From NCBI RefSeq assembly GCF_949987535.1, contig NC_080071.1:30030236-30094235 (forward strand): a DNA stretch of 64,000 nucleotides, read 5' to 3'. This document shows, in pieces, positions 1 to 11,790 of this stretch (its first letter is position 1; every line of letters begins with the position of its first letter). A model generated the notes under the pieces. It was not told where the DNA came from, did no database searches, and saw nothing but the letters and a program-made list of their open reading frames with translations. Origin of the DNA: Balaenoptera acutorostrata. Taxonomy: Eukaryota; Chordata; Mammalia; Artiodactyla; Balaenopteridae. Position numbers and translations under genes: made by a program.

Positions 1-884
1 TAGACTTGAAATATAAAGGAAATAATTCTTTGAGCAGCCAAGCAAAAAATTAAATCATATATCTAGGAAAATATCAGCATGGCTTTAGTCTTCTCTGTAG
101 CAATATTCTATAGGACAACATTTCCAATATTTTCAAGGAAAATGGGAACTAAGAATTTTATATTTAGGTAAATTGTTTTTATAGTGTAAAGGCTAAAGAC
201 AAAAGGATTAGAACTTGCAAAAATTTGGAGGAATTGTTCCCATGAGTTCTTTTTTAAAGAAACTATTATAATCATTAATTTTAGCTGACCAAGAGATTAC
301 TGGGAATGTTGGCAAGTTTTGAATACATTTAAACTGTAGAACTAAGATAGAAAGAAATGTGATGATTAGGATGATAGAACATAATGTAAGCATTATATGC
401 TCTCACAATGTAGAAATGATACAGGTAACAATAACTGAGCAGGAAAAGGGAAGGAAGGTGGGAGGTAGAATAAATTCACTAATTGCATAAGCTCTAGTAG
501 CCAGGAGTCAAAGCTTATCAGTTTAAGCAGCCAAACTGAGTAATAGAAGTAGAAGCATATTTAATAGTACAAGAGTAAATTCTAAGAGAGATAAAATTAT
601 TGACTAATAGTAGGTGGGGAAGGAAGAGGAAATATGCTTGTTTTAAATATTGCTCATTTGGAATTTTTATTGACTGAAAACAAATAGAAGAGTATTATGA
701 TTGTATGGATAACCACTACAATAAAAATTGCCCACAAAAAACAAAGGAAAATCAACCATATTTGGTTTGTTAAAATTAAAAAAAAAATTAAATTATGAAA
801 ACAGAAAACATAATTAATGTGAGGTAAGTATAAACAAATTTATAAATTATATCAATGCATGTAAATGGGTTTAACTCATCTAAT
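1..884. other. AT-rich intron, probable old L1M-like sequence
   Basis: No gene is recognisable here. The sequence is A/T rich, and from about 600 onward it resembles sense-strand sequence of an old degraded L1, which appears to resume after the TMEM254 retrocopy. The reading is weak because divergence is high. The only open frames are short and unconvincing. Confidence 0.35.
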
Positions 885-900
885 AAAAAAAATAATTCAG
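885..900. repeat. Left target-site duplication of the TMEM254 retrocopy
   Basis: AAAAAAAATAATTCAG is repeated exactly at 2920-2935, directly after the poly(A) of the retrocopy. It is the target-site duplication made by L1-machinery insertion. Its A-run start, preceded by AAT, is close to the usual L1 endonuclease site. The exact left edge of the right copy is ambiguous because it merges with poly(A). Confidence 0.85.
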
Positions 901-2919
901 GGGCATTCCCTGGGATGTGCTGCAGCGATGGGGAAGGCAGGAGGAGATGAGACGTACTTCCAGAGGAGCAGTCTGTTCTGGGTCACCGTCATCATCCTCT
1001 CCTTTGGCTATTACACGTGGATGGTCTTCTGGCCTGAGACTATTCCTTATCAGAGCCTAGGGCCGCTGGACCCCTTCACTCAGTACTTGCTGGACCATCA
1101 TCACACCCTCGTGCACAGTTGGTATTGACTTGCCTGGCTGATTCACGTGGGAGAGTCCTTGTATGCCATTGTATTGTGCAAGTCTAAAGGCATCACAAAT
1201 AGTTGGACTCAACTACTCTGGTTCCTGCAGACGTTCCTGTTTGGGATGGCCTCTCTCTATTACTTGATTGATTACAGACCAAGACGCCAAAAACAAACTT
1301 AAAAAAGATATCCAAAAAAAACTGAATCACTATTTTGTACACCTGAAACTAATATAATATTGTAAACCAACTATACTTCAATTTACAAAAAAGAGAGAAA
1401 ATATAGCACATAAAGTTCCTAGGAGAAAAAAAAGCTGTTCAAAAGCTTTCTCTACACTGACATTCAGCCTCACCTTTTTTTGGGGGGGTGGTGTGTTTAC
1501 TTGATCTTTCTAGAAAGTTACGACCCTCTAGTTATTCATTGTTTCTTCATCTGCTCTGGTTAAACTTGAGTAGATACTAGGAAAAGATTTTAGCTTCCCA
1601 GTTCTGCACACTAACCTATTTGGCAGAGGGCTTCCAGCTACCTTCTTGCGGTCCTTGGCTGTGTTGGCATTCTCCCTATCACCTGGTTTAAGCCACATAC
1701 TAAGTTTGCTTGTTGGGATATCTTTGCTCCTACCTTCTGATTAAAACCCCTTACCCTTACCACCACCATCTTACCAGCTCTCCTTTCCCCAAATTTTTTT
1801 TCCACCCACCTGGACCAAAACAGAGTGACACTTCCATAACACATCAATTCCACCCGCATTTATTAGACACCTGTGAGGCGGGATCTTCTCCTTTCAGGCT
1901 TCCATTTCACATTATGGAGAAAGATAAGGAAGACAAGCAAGTACCTGGAATGGGGCGGGCCAAGAGGTGACACAGAGGCACAGAGTACATTCTGGGAACC
2001 AAGAAGGAATGACTGGGGAATGCTTTCTCTGCTGCTGCCAGCCAGAAGTGATGCTTCCCTCCACTTGGACCCTCTGACATAGTGCTCTGTATGTGCAGCG
2101 TCTGATGGCCACCTTCAAGTCAGGACCACATCTTAAGACAGCTTCGTTTTTTCCTCTAGCACCTGTCCCAATGCCTCACACACAGGTGTTCTCTCAGTGT
2201 TTACCGAACAAAGGAGGGAAACTCTGATTTCACTTTGCACTTGTTCAGCATCATTCCAATTTTTATCTGAAAACTGCAGAACCCATTCAGTGTACCCTTG
2301 CATCAGAGAAAAGCACAGGACTGCCCTTGACTGGTACCACCACCTTTCTGTGGGTCCCCTGGTGGGAAACCCGTATGTTTTTCACACTTTCCTATTCTTG
2401 GTCACTTTTTCCAGACACTGTAGATGTCTCCCTCCAGTTCTGACTCACTCAGCCATTCCTGTTCTAGAGAGTCTACACCATGGGTTCTCCAACTAGTTAC
2501 TACCTCTCTCATTCACCTGGTTATAACTTAACTACTGACTGGTTGGGCAGGAGGGTTACTGACTCACCTCAAGGAGCCTTTAGGGCTCCTTTCCTGGAGG
2601 ACCCCCTGCTTGTTCACTAGGGACTAGACCTTATTTTCCTTCCATGACACAGTAGGTCATGTTATTTGTTTTAAGCAAACACTTACGAGAAACAGCCTCC
2701 CTCCCCCCAAAAAAGAGGCCTCAAGTGAAAGCACAACCATGAAAGATGATGGACTATGAATTGGTTTTGGTGGAAATCAACTTCTACACATAAATCCCAG
2801 TATTTCCCTCTGTTTCTCTTGTGATTAAGGGGTTATTATTAATGGTGCCAAGGATAATATGGCAGATTACTGAATGAAATGTATTAACTTGAATAAAATG
2901 TTGTGAATTGTGTCTCCAA
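901..2919 (+). pseudogene. TMEM254: Processed (retro)pseudogene of TMEM254
   Basis: The region 928-1302 reads as an intronless 125-codon copy of the small multi-pass membrane protein TMEM254 (C10orf57; human protein about 123 aa, from memory). Recognisable stretches include TYFQRSSLFW, ILSFGYYTW, LDHHHTL, LAWLIHVGESLYAIVLCK and LLWFLQTFLFG, ending RRQKQT then TAA. One lesion is clear: codon 67 (1126-1128) is TGA where the family has Trp in a YWLAW context. The frame is otherwise open. The parent gene has several exons, so contiguity shows an mRNA origin. A 3'UTR-like segment follows to a poly(A) run starting at 2918, with AATAAA at 2892-2897 about 20 nt upstream. A 16-bp direct repeat (885-900 and 2920-2935) flanks the whole unit. 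No function is expected. Confidence 0.9.
1301..1394 (+). mobile_element. Short L1 3'-end fragment nested in the TMEM254 retrocopy
   Basis: The segment just after the pseudogene stop codon matches the sense 3' end of cetartiodactyl L1 (TGTACACCTGAAACTAATAT, then CTATACTTCAATTTAC and A-rich). AAAAAAGA occurs at 1301-1308 and 1387-1394 and could be its short target-site duplication. It was either inserted after the retrocopy landed or was already in the 3'UTR of the parent mRNA. Confidence 0.6.
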
Positions 2920-2935
2920 AAAAAAAATAATTCAG
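2892..2935 (+). other. Polyadenylation signal, poly(A) tract and right target-site duplication
   Basis: AATAAA at 2892-2897 is followed about 20 nt later by at least 10 A residues (2918-2927) and then TAATTCAG, which repeats the sequence directly before the retrocopy. This marks the 3' end of the retrotransposed mRNA. Confidence 0.85.
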
Positions 2936-3310
2936 ATTTGGGTCACATACCTTATAAGAGACCCCCTTCAGATAAAGTAATTACAGATATTAAAAATAAG
3001 AGTATGAGTAAAGGTATACAGGCAAATGTAAATAATAAAGTAGACCAAAAGGATTAAGTGAAATGAAGAATTGGCTTTTTATTGCCAAAGGATACAATTC
3101 ACAATGAAGATAAAATGGTTATGAATATATATGCATTGAATACCAGCATATCCATATACTTATAAAAAAGAATGAAAGAAGAAATTATTTAATAGTAAGA
3201 AATTTTAATTTACCTCTTGGTCATGACAGGTCAAAATATAAAACAGAATATATAAAATATAAAACAATATAGCAATTAATTCTAAGAAGCATAATTAATG
3301 AGGAAGATCT

Positions 3311-3704
3311 GACAGGTACATTTATTTTTTCTTAATTTAAAATTTTTTTAAAAAATAAATTTATTTTTATTTATTAATTTTTGTCTGTGTTACTGCACGC
3401 GGGCTTTATCTAGTTACGGTGAGTGGGGGCTACTCTTCGTTGTGGTGTGCAGGCTTCTTATTGCGGTGGCTTCTCTTGTTGCGGAGCACGGGCTCTAGGC
3501 GCACGGGCTTCAGTAGTTGTGGCATGCAGGCTCAGTAGTTGTGGCTTGTGGGCTCTAGAGCGCAGGCTCAGTGTGGTGCACGGGCTTAGTTGCTCCGCGG
3601 CATGTGAGATCTTCCCGGACCAGGGCTCCAACTCGTGTCCCCTGCATTGGCAGGCAGATTCTTAACGACTGCACCACCAGGAAAGCTCCTGAAAGGTACA
3701 TTTA
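3311..3704 (-). mobile_element. CHR-type tRNA-derived SINE with target-site duplications
   Basis: A full-length SINE in reverse orientation occupies about 3325-3690. Its right end, read on the - strand, begins GGAGCTTTCCTGGTGGTGCAG, and its left end is an A/T-rich tail. GACAGGTACATTTA (3311-3324) and GAAAGGTACATTTA (3691-3704) are 13/14 identical and flank it. Open frames across it are artefacts of the GC-rich SINE body. Confidence 0.9.
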
Positions 3705-4126
3705 GAACCCTGTATTCTGAATATAGAGACTATACTTTCTTTTCAAGTGCCTGTTAAATATTTTTAAAAATTGACCTTTTATTATATAAAAAATGGTAAT
3801 ACATTTTAAAAATAGGAACAGTTTACTAATATGAGAAATCAGAAAACAGAAAGACTCTTGCTTTCTTAATCAACTTTTGTGTAAAAATAAAATTTCAGAA
3901 TATTTGGAAAACAGTGATGAAAGCACTACTGTGCTATGGTACTATGCCAAGGTAGTGCTCAGATGAAAACTTATGTATGTAAGTTTAACCACTTATATAA
4001 ATATATATATATATTTAACCACTTACTTAAACATTGGAAAAACAACAACAAAATAAATGACGGCAAACAGAAGGAAGAAATTAATAAAGATAAACATAGA
4101 AATTGAGTTAGTAAAACTGTAGTATT

Positions 4127-4498
4127 GAAAATTAATCCTGGGGCTTCCCTGGTGGCGCAGTGGTTGAGAATCTGCCTGCTAATGCAGGGGACACGGGTTC
4201 GAGCCCTGGTCTGGGAAGATCCCACATGCCACGGAGCAGCTGGGCCCGTGAGCCACAATTGCTGAGCCTGCGCGTCTGGAGCCTGTGCCCCGCGACGGGA
4301 GGGGCCGCGATAGAGAAAGGCCCGCGCACCGCGATGAAGAGCGGTCCCCGCACCGCGATGAAGAGTGGCCCCCGCTTGCCGCAACTGGAGAAAGCCCTCG
4401 CACGAACCGAAGACCCAACACAGCCAAAAATAAATAAATAAATAAATAAATAAATAAGAAAATCCTTTAAAAAAAAAAAAAAAAAAGAAAATTAATCC
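4127..4498 (+). mobile_element. CHR-type SINE, copy A (24-bp internal duplication and unusual 3' tail)
   Basis: The element occupies 4139-4486 between perfect 12-bp duplications GAAAATTAATCC (4127-4138 and 4487-4498). A Pol III A box (TGGCGCAGTGG, 4153-4163) and B box (GGTTCGAGCCC, 4196-4206) are visible. The body contains a tandem 24-bp duplication (4326-4349 and 4350-4373, two mismatches). After (AAAT)n the tail reads GAAAATCCTTT and then poly(A). Duplication and tail are both shared with the copy at 39116-39447. Confidence 0.93.
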
Positions 4499-5576
4499 AG
4501 AGGTAACTGTTTACTTTTTTTTTAACAGAAAGTCAACTAACCCAATCAAGAAAAAAACAAAGCACAAGTTAAGAACATAGCAATTAACAACAATAATCAA
4601 CAATCACATAAATTGAGGAAAATAAAAAGGATATATTACTATTAACATGGCAAATAAAATATAAACACTTGGATAAAATGAAAATTATTCTAGGAAAATA
4701 TAATTTACCAACTACATATGTGTGTTATCACAAGAAAATTCTAACACTCTTAAAGAGCAGATAATCCCAATGCTATTTTAAACTATACTGAAGTACGGAA
4801 AATTAAGAAAATCATCCAGATTCTAATTTTATGTAATCTCAAAGTCTAATAAGTATCTCACTAAAAAATAAGACTAGAGACCAATTGTGATTATTAATAT
4901 TGATGAAAAGTCCCAAATAAAAAAATCACAAACTGAACTTTGTAGCATATTAAAAGAATTATTCATCATCACCAAGTATGACTTATTCTAGGAATGCAAG
5001 GCCTTCCCTGTATTCAGTATTAAAAAAATCTATTTTTGTAATTCGTCATGTTAATTGACATAAAGAAAAAAAGTAGATGATCACCTCCATGGATTCTGAA
5101 ATCTAACATCATTTTGATTAAAATAAAACAATCTAACTAGGGATAGGTGGTTTCATATACATGATAAATACACTTGTATATCAGCTCCAAATCTGGCCTC
5201 TTAATGAGAAAAACATTGTGATATTCCTACTAAAGTCTGGAACAGATAGGGATGCTTATAAACACTGTTATACATTGTGCTAAGTTTTACATTTCATTAG
5301 CAAATAGATAAAAGAAGGAAAATAAAGGCATAAAAATTAGAAAGGAGGAGGTAAAGCTATTGCTATGTGACAATTTATTCATGCATTCAAGAGGTATTTA
5401 TTAGGTCCCAACTATATTCTAGGTACTGGTGAAAAAAGATACAAAAAATTTCCTTTGTTTATAGAGCTTACCTTCTAGTAATATCCTATTACATGACTGT
5501 GTATACCTGGAAAATTAAGGGAATCAAGTGAAAAACTACCATAAACATTACAAAATGTTAGCACAAAATTAGTTAC

Positions 5577-5602
5577 CATACACACACACATGCACACACA
5601 CA
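5577..5602. repeat. CA dinucleotide microsatellite
   Basis: A short interrupted (CA)n run lies inside the old L1 sequence. Confidence 0.8.
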
Positions 5603-7190
5603 ATAAGCAGTTAGAAGATATAAGAAAATTTCTTAATTATAATAGAAACCAAAAAAGATGATATCCCTAGGAATCAATGTAATAAGGATGTGCAAGGTAT
5701 GTGAGGAAAATTTTCAAACATTGTGAAGGACACAAAAGACAAATTCAGTTAAAGATATCAAGTCACCCTACGCTAGTATAAGAACTTGGTATAATCTTAT
5801 TATAAATACCGACAGGTTTTCTTGTTTTCCCGTTTATTTTGAAACTAGACAAGCTAATTCTAAAGTTCATATAGAAAAATAAATAAGGATTTCTGAGTAA
5901 CCTGACCATATGTACTGGCACGTGAGTAATAGAACGGTGGGAGAATAGATTTGATTTCTCATGGAGAAAACATGAATGATGGTACTGGCCTGTCTGGGTA
6001 GCCATTTGGAAAGAATTAAAATTAGATTCATACCTCCCACTGTATACCAGGATATATTCCAAATGTACTAAAGATTGAATGTAAGAATCAAAACTGTAAA
6101 TGTATTAGAATCAAAGCTGTAAATGTAGGAGAATTTCTTGGATTTTCGGAGTAGGGAATGCTTTTCTACTTATGACCCCAAATACAGAAGCTATAACAGA
6201 AAAAATTGATAAATTCAAACATGATTTTAAAAACTTCTGCAAGTAAAAAACACAAGCAAAATGCACCATAAGCTAATTCTAAAACTCAAGTGACACATTA
6301 GTACATACTATGCAGTTTATGGTACAGATAGAGGTTTGATCACTCTAATAACTGAAGAACTTCTACAAATCAATAAACAAATTATGTGCAAATCAAGAAA
6401 AATATGGGCAGTAGATATGAAAAGACTGTTCTAAAGAGGAAATACAGATGGTTTTAAAACACAAGAAAATATTCTTCTTTCATAAAAAGAGGAAATCAAA
6501 TTAAAGATATACTGAGATACTACTTTTTATATATCAGGCTAGAAAAAAGTGGAAAAATCCAATAACATACTCTGTTGGTGAGGCTTTGGGAAATGGGTCC
6601 TCTTGCTTATGAGAGTATGAATTGGTAAAATCATTGGTGACAGTAATTTTTCAATATCTAAAAAAATTGCAAAGGCATGGACCCTTTCATCTCCAACGTT
6701 TACTTACAGGAGTTTATCTATATATGTGTATAAAATAACCCATGACAAGGTTACTTATTGCAGCATTGTTTGTAGTAGTAGAAGTTTGGAAGCTACCTAA
6801 GTGCGTATGAATAGTGGAGTGGATAAGTAAATTATGGCATGTCCTTACGGTTCTACAAAAGAAGGAGGGCGTTCCCAATATTTTGATGTGGAAATGTTCC
6901 AAGATACATTGTAAAGTGAAAAACCCAAAGTCCAGAATAATAGAACCATTTGTGTGAAGGTGGTGGTGGGGAGACATAAGAATGCATATTCAAATTTGTT
7001 TATATTTGGTAAGATAACTTTGGAAAGAAATTCATTGAATAGCCTGTTACCTGGTAGGAAGGGGAGAGTAGGAACTGAAAGAACAGGAACAAAATGGAAG
7101 GTGAAATTTGGGATAATTTTTATTTTGTGAACCATGTGAACGCTTTACCTATTGAATAGACTTAGAAAATGAATGAAAATTAAAAATGAA

Positions 7191-8528
7191 TTCCTTTAAG
7201 AAAATGGTATAGCCAAGGTATATTGTAGGCTGTGCATTTTCTCTCTCCCATATTTTCTAATTGAGAGACACGGAAGGAGAGTGTAGACGGTGTCCTGACT
7301 TCTAAGAAAAACACCTCAAAGTACACACCACACTGAAAGTTCGCAAATAACTTTTACAGACACAAGCTCAGCACATTTTATAACCTCGGTCATAACATTA
7401 AGGCCATTTGCTGTGTTTCCTGTGTGTCTGACACTCTGAATTTCTTGAGAGGCTTTAAAAAGGAGTCACATGTACATTCCGCCCTTATAACTTGACAGCT
7501 GGTTGGCCTGCCTTCCCTACCCCATTTTTGGTTCTGTCCTCTGATTATTAACATCTCCTTAATTGTAAAGCAAAGGTAGAATAAATAAAGGAGTAGAACT
7601 AACTCTGTTTAGTTTTGTTGTACGGCAGGTCGCCCTCACGTAATTGTTGGCAGGATGCTCTCTAAGACACCGAAGAGAGAGGAGGGACAGAACTAACATG
7701 TACTGAGATTTGCATACATTTTTACATTCCACCGTTTAGGTGGATAAATAACCTTCTTTTGAACAGGTAAGGAAACTGAGGCTCAGAGAGTTCATTGGAA
7801 CAAGGAGTTGAACCTACGTCTGTCATCTCCTAATGTTACAGAAATGAGAGCGAGAAGCAGAGTAATGTCATCATATGGCAAGCATAAATATCGATAGCTT
7901 CTCTTTCTACTTTACCAAGTTTGCATCTTCAAGTAATGCGTAGTCATTGTAAAAAGTTTGATGGAGTTCTGGTCAAAAGGATGACCAAGAAAGGAATAGA
8001 AGAGGAATGTGTGAAGAACCAAAGAGAGGGGAGACTGAAGAGAAAACGTTTTGTAAGTGGAATTGGTATCTTAGTCTAAGGTGAGGTATTTGGGGATTAT
8101 TCCATGCTTTTTTTCTGTCCTGCATTATCCTGATATGTGATAATGGGTACAGCATTTTTTCATTAGAAAGTGAAACATTTGAATGATGTCTTTTTGCAAA
8201 TTCGACTTCACCTAACTCCTTTCCTTGAAGGCTGGTGGAGCTAACTCGGCCAGCTGGCTGTTCCATCGAACCTTCGTTGCTGTAAGAAGTACCAGCATTA
8301 GAGTGAGATTCATATTTTTCAGTGTTGTTTCATAATGAGTAACTTCTCTTGTCCTAAGTGGTTGTTTACGTTCATGCTGCTGATGGAAGTCCTGGGTCCT
8401 CAGTGGTCAATATAGAAATCTCAGTAGCAGTTAGAAAATACAGGAAAAACAAATATCTCCAATATAGACAAGGGCAGATGTGTTCATGGTGAAGATGAAA
8501 ATGATTTTCCTGGTACCTTGTTTCATAG
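7191..8528 (+). other. Intron upstream of the CERS6 exon, with a MIR fragment
   Basis: This is single-copy-looking intron. At about 7740-7850 it contains an ancient MIR SINE core, seen as GGAAACTGAGGCTCAGAGAG followed by a degraded account of the rest. I searched it for the preceding CERS6 exon and did not recognise one. The segment ends in a splice acceptor: a pyrimidine-rich tract, then TTTCATAG at 8521-8528. Confidence 0.6.
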
Positions 8529-8659
8529 CATCCTGATGAAAAGAGATTGGAGGGCCTCTCCAAGCAGCTGGACTGGGACGTTCGCAGCATTCAACGCTGG
8601 TTCCGACAAAGACGCAACCAGGAGAAGCCAAGCACACTGAAGAGGTTCTGTGAGAGCAT
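8529..8659 (+). CDS. CERS6: Internal coding exon of ceramide synthase 6 (homeobox-like domain)
   Basis: The 131-bp exon starts in phase 0 after the acceptor TTTCATAG and ends before a consensus donor GTGAGT at 8660-8665. It leaves two bases (AT) of a split ATG (Met) codon. Translation gives 43 residues, beginning [20 protein letters not shown] and continuing through [17 protein letters not shown] to KRFCES. This is the homeobox-like segment of vertebrate ceramide synthases. [11 protein letters not shown] corresponds to the third helix and is followed by the basic linker needed before the TLC catalytic domain. CerS enzymes acylate sphingoid bases in the ER membrane; CERS6 is known to prefer C14-C16 acyl-Co[20 protein letters not shown] fits CERS6 rather than CERS5 (which, from memory, has NVRKIQCWFRHRRNQDKPP). 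Lys in STLKRFCES is Thr in the human protein as I recall it. No other exon of the gene was seen in the window. Confidence 0.93.
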
Positions 8660-10584
8660 GTGAGTTGCTGTTTTTCTTTGTGAAAGAAAAACCTGCCTAA
8701 CTTACTCATACCATCCCTGAAGTGAAAAATAACAGCTCATTGCAGGCTCCAGCAGCCCCCCCAAAAGCATGCCATCTGGTGGAAGAAAGTAGTCCATGAA
8801 AAACTGGGGGGGTAGTAGTTTGTTGGAATCTGTGATTTCCACTTTGGATGCAGTAAATGAGGTTTGCTTCCTAATGGAGTTTCAACACAGCCGGCAGATT
8901 ACAAGGGCCTACAGTGGTATTTTCAATCAGCCACCTTTAAAATATGGCACGAAATGCCATTACTTTTATAGTTTGCATTTTAATAGAGGGGGCTTAGTCA
9001 AGATGTTCCTTCCACTGATGAAAGCTGAGATACTAGGATATATTATTGGAGGGTCATGATGATGGCCTGTCTTCCTGGAGTTTTAAGAAATGGCTGTATT
9101 ATATTCCTGGGTGAGTTTAATGAAGCATTGCTTGAAGTGGGGGATGGAATGAAAGTCTCTTCCATTTCTGAAATGTGAACTTTACGGCGTGTAAATTATA
9201 AGTCAATAAAGCTGTTATAAATAATAAAAGACCCACAGAGAACTCTTCGAGCACAGCGATATTTTGAAATAGTGACACTCAATACATATATCTATAGGAA
9301 AGTTAGAGAAAGAAATATTGAAGCATCGAGCGCATCCCCAACAAAGGGAAGATTCTGCTTTGAGACTTGTTTCTCCATTTGGTCTTCATCCTTTGAGATA
9401 TGACTGTGCCTTTGTCTAATGGTTCTTTCCTTTGGGAGCTTTTCCCTGACACCTGGTCACTTAAACAACAATGCTGTCAGTGTAGCTCTTTCCATTTGGG
9501 GTTAAAGTTGCATTTTCAGGTTTAGCTTTCAATTATTCTGAAAAAGTATTTTAGCAATTGCAATCTAAAGCCTAGAGGGGAACCTAATTTTATGGGAGAA
9601 ACGAATGAGAGGCAGAATACTATCATAAATCCTAGGGTTGGATAAATATGGGGAGCATAAACAGGGTCTTCAGGAGGTCAGAATATTTATAAAGCCTGGA
9701 AAAACAACCTAGCAGATAGAATCTGCATAAGCCCTTCCTGTAATGAACTTAGTGGCAGTTAATGGAAGAAGGATTTATGCATCTGTGTTCCTGATCAAAA
9801 GCCGGAATTGTTTCCTGGCCTGGTTGCGCCACATATACAAAGGGCCTGGGCTCCAACGCCGAGCTGCAGGTCTGAGCAGACGAAGTAGCATCTAAGCACA
9901 TGCCCGTGTGCTGAAACTCACGTGCCATCTTCCCCTCCTCCAACTAACTTCTTTGGTAACTCAGTGCTCTCCCTTTGCATACTGTACTGAGTTGACACCA
10001 GTTTCTAGGCCAGTATGCATAGGAGCCGGTCACCTGGATCTTGTTAAAATGCAGATTCTGATTCAGTTGGTCTGGTATGGCAGCTGAAATTGCATTTTTA
10101 ACAAGTTCCCAGGTGATGCCACTGGTCCATTGACCACACTTTGAATAGCAGGGCTTGACACTGTACTGGTGTCTGTGTCTTCTCCCTGAATTCAGCTGGT
10201 CTTTATCTGCATACCACAATCACCAGGATGGTCATAGTTAATACTTAGATAAAACTATTTCTAAATGATAGCTGGAGGCATGGTAATGTGAAGGCACAGT
10301 GCGGGTGGACGGTGTGTAAAGTATCGATTATGACTTTTTCCCTCAAGAAGCTTTGTATGAGATGTGACAGAATATCTGCATATGTGTAGATATTTTAGTT
10401 TTTAAAATCCATGATAGATTTAAAAAACTAAACGTATATGTGTGCTGTACGGTTGGTATGGACAGGCAGTAGAGATTAAAGGAGAAAGATCAGCTGTGCG
10501 TTAGGGCACACGGCAGGGTTCCTGGGACTAGAACTTGAGTCCATACCGGTGACCTTGACCTCTCTGTTTCAGAAGACTATGTTG
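8660..10584 (+). other. CERS6 intron: L1M tail and MER5-like remnant
   Basis: The donor GTGAGT opens a long intron. About 9120-9230 resembles the sense 3' end of an old L1 (GTAAATTATAAGTCAATAAAGC). About 10016-10152 is a MER5A-like fragment (see its own entry). Nothing else is recognisable. Confidence 0.5.
10016..10152. mobile_element. MER5A-like hAT-Charlie DNA transposon fragment
   Basis: The sequence contains the MER5 signature: AAAATGCAGATTCTGATTCA, then TTTTAACAAGTTCCCAGGTG, and a terminal GACCACACTTTGAATAGCAGG. It is an old mammal-wide non-autonomous element with no coding capacity. Confidence 0.75.
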
Positions 10585-10942
10585 ATGAACTTTCTTTGTT
10601 AATAAATTTATTTATTTATTTATTTTTGGCTGAGTTGGGTCTTTGTTGCTGGACGCGAGCTTTCTCTGGTTGCGGCGAGCGGGGGCTACTCTTTGTTGCG
10701 GTGGACGGGCTTCTCTTGTTGTGGAACACGGGCTCTAGGCACACGGGCTTCAATAGTTGTGGCACACGGGCTCAGTAGTTGTGGCTCATGGGCTCTAGAG
10801 CGCAGGCTCAGTAGTTGTAGCGCACAGGCTTAGTTCCTCTGTGGCATGTGGGATCTTCCCAGACCAGGGCTCGAACCCGTGTCCCCTGCATTGGCAGGCG
10901 GATTCTTAACCACTGCACCACCAGGAAAGCCCCATGAACTTT
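10585..10942 (-). mobile_element. CHR-type SINE, reverse orientation
   Basis: The SINE spans about 10594-10933 with its A/T-rich tail at the left and GGGGCTTTCCTGGTGGTGCAG (read on the - strand) at the right. ATGAACTTT at 10585-10593 and 10934-10942 is the core of a short target-site duplication. Internally it carries CAGTAGTTGTGGC-type repeats typical of an older CHR subfamily. Confidence 0.88.
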
Positions 10943-11463
10943 GTTTTGAAACTCTTTTCCTCCTTGGCTTCTGAGTTGCCATTAGGTTTTACTCTTGCCT
11001 TTCCGAGGGCCTTCGTTTTCATTGTTTATTCTACATTTTCCCTGGGTCTTTAATGGGCTCCCTCTCCAGGTTAACCCTTTGTTTCCCTCATCCTATCTTC
11101 TACCCTCTCTGTAGAAGTTCTCTCCTCTCACCAACTACTTCCAAAGCCACGGGTCCAGTGCAGAGGTTTCTTTTGAGCCATCATTCTGCTGTCTCCCACA
11201 GGCAACTCTGATTTGCTTCTACTCCTGACTTCCCTTTTTCTCCTATTTTTATGCCTCTATTCTGTTACAGCTGGAAACTCAACCCAATTAGCCACTGACT
11301 TCCATTAGTTCTTTGTAAAGTGAACTGCTATGGCTCCGATCCTAATTGCTCTCCCAGGTCTCTTCTTTATCTCATACTCATAGATATTTTATTTGCTACA
11401 AAAAAAATAATTTTCCTAAAATACTACTGTGTCCATGATCTGTTACTTTAAAACTTAATGACT
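10943..11463. other. Intron, possible L2 remnant
   Basis: This is pyrimidine-rich, unique-looking intron. Parts between 11040 and 11240 are faintly L2-like. No gene is visible. Confidence 0.35.
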
Positions 11464-11790
11464 GGGGCTTCCCTGGTGGTGCAGTGGTTAAGAATCCGCC
11501 TGCCAATACAGGGGACACAGGTTCGTTCCCTGGTCCGGGAAGATCCACATGCCGCGGAGCAACTAAGCCCACAACTAGCGCACCACAACTACTGAGCCTG
11601 TGAGCCACAACTACTGAAGCCTGTGCTCCTAGAGCCTGTGCTCCTCAACAAGAGAAACCACCACAGGGAGAAGCCTGCACACCTCAATGAAGAGTAGCCG
11701 CTGCTCGACGCAACTAGAGAAAGCCCACGTGCAGCAACGAAGACCCAACACAGCCAAAAATTAAAAAAAAAAAAAAAATTTTTTTTTTTT
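11464..11790 (+). mobile_element. CHR-type SINE, older subfamily
   Basis: It begins GGGGCTTCCCTGGTGGTGCAG and runs through GAAGACCCAACACAGCCAAA into poly(A) and then a T run (11763-11790). The middle differs from the GC-rich copies: CACAACTACTGAGCCTGTG-type repeats and GAAGAGTAGCCGCTGCTCG. No clear target-site duplication was found. Confidence 0.9.

Larger units (their letters stand above)
2936..7190 (+). mobile_element. Old sense-oriented L1 (L1M-like), degraded and interrupted
   Basis: The interval reads as a heavily mutated L1 on the + strand. The part from about 6480 to 7150 resembles the old L1 ORF2-end/3'UTR consensus (for example around TTATTGCAGCATTGTTTGTAG and the GAACCATTTGTGTGAAGG stretch). 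Two CHR SINEs (3325-3690 and 4139-4486) interrupt it, as does a short CA repeat near 5577-5602. No frame longer than about 100 codons survives. The left limit is uncertain because the TMEM254 retrocopy sits in front of it. Confidence 0.5.
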
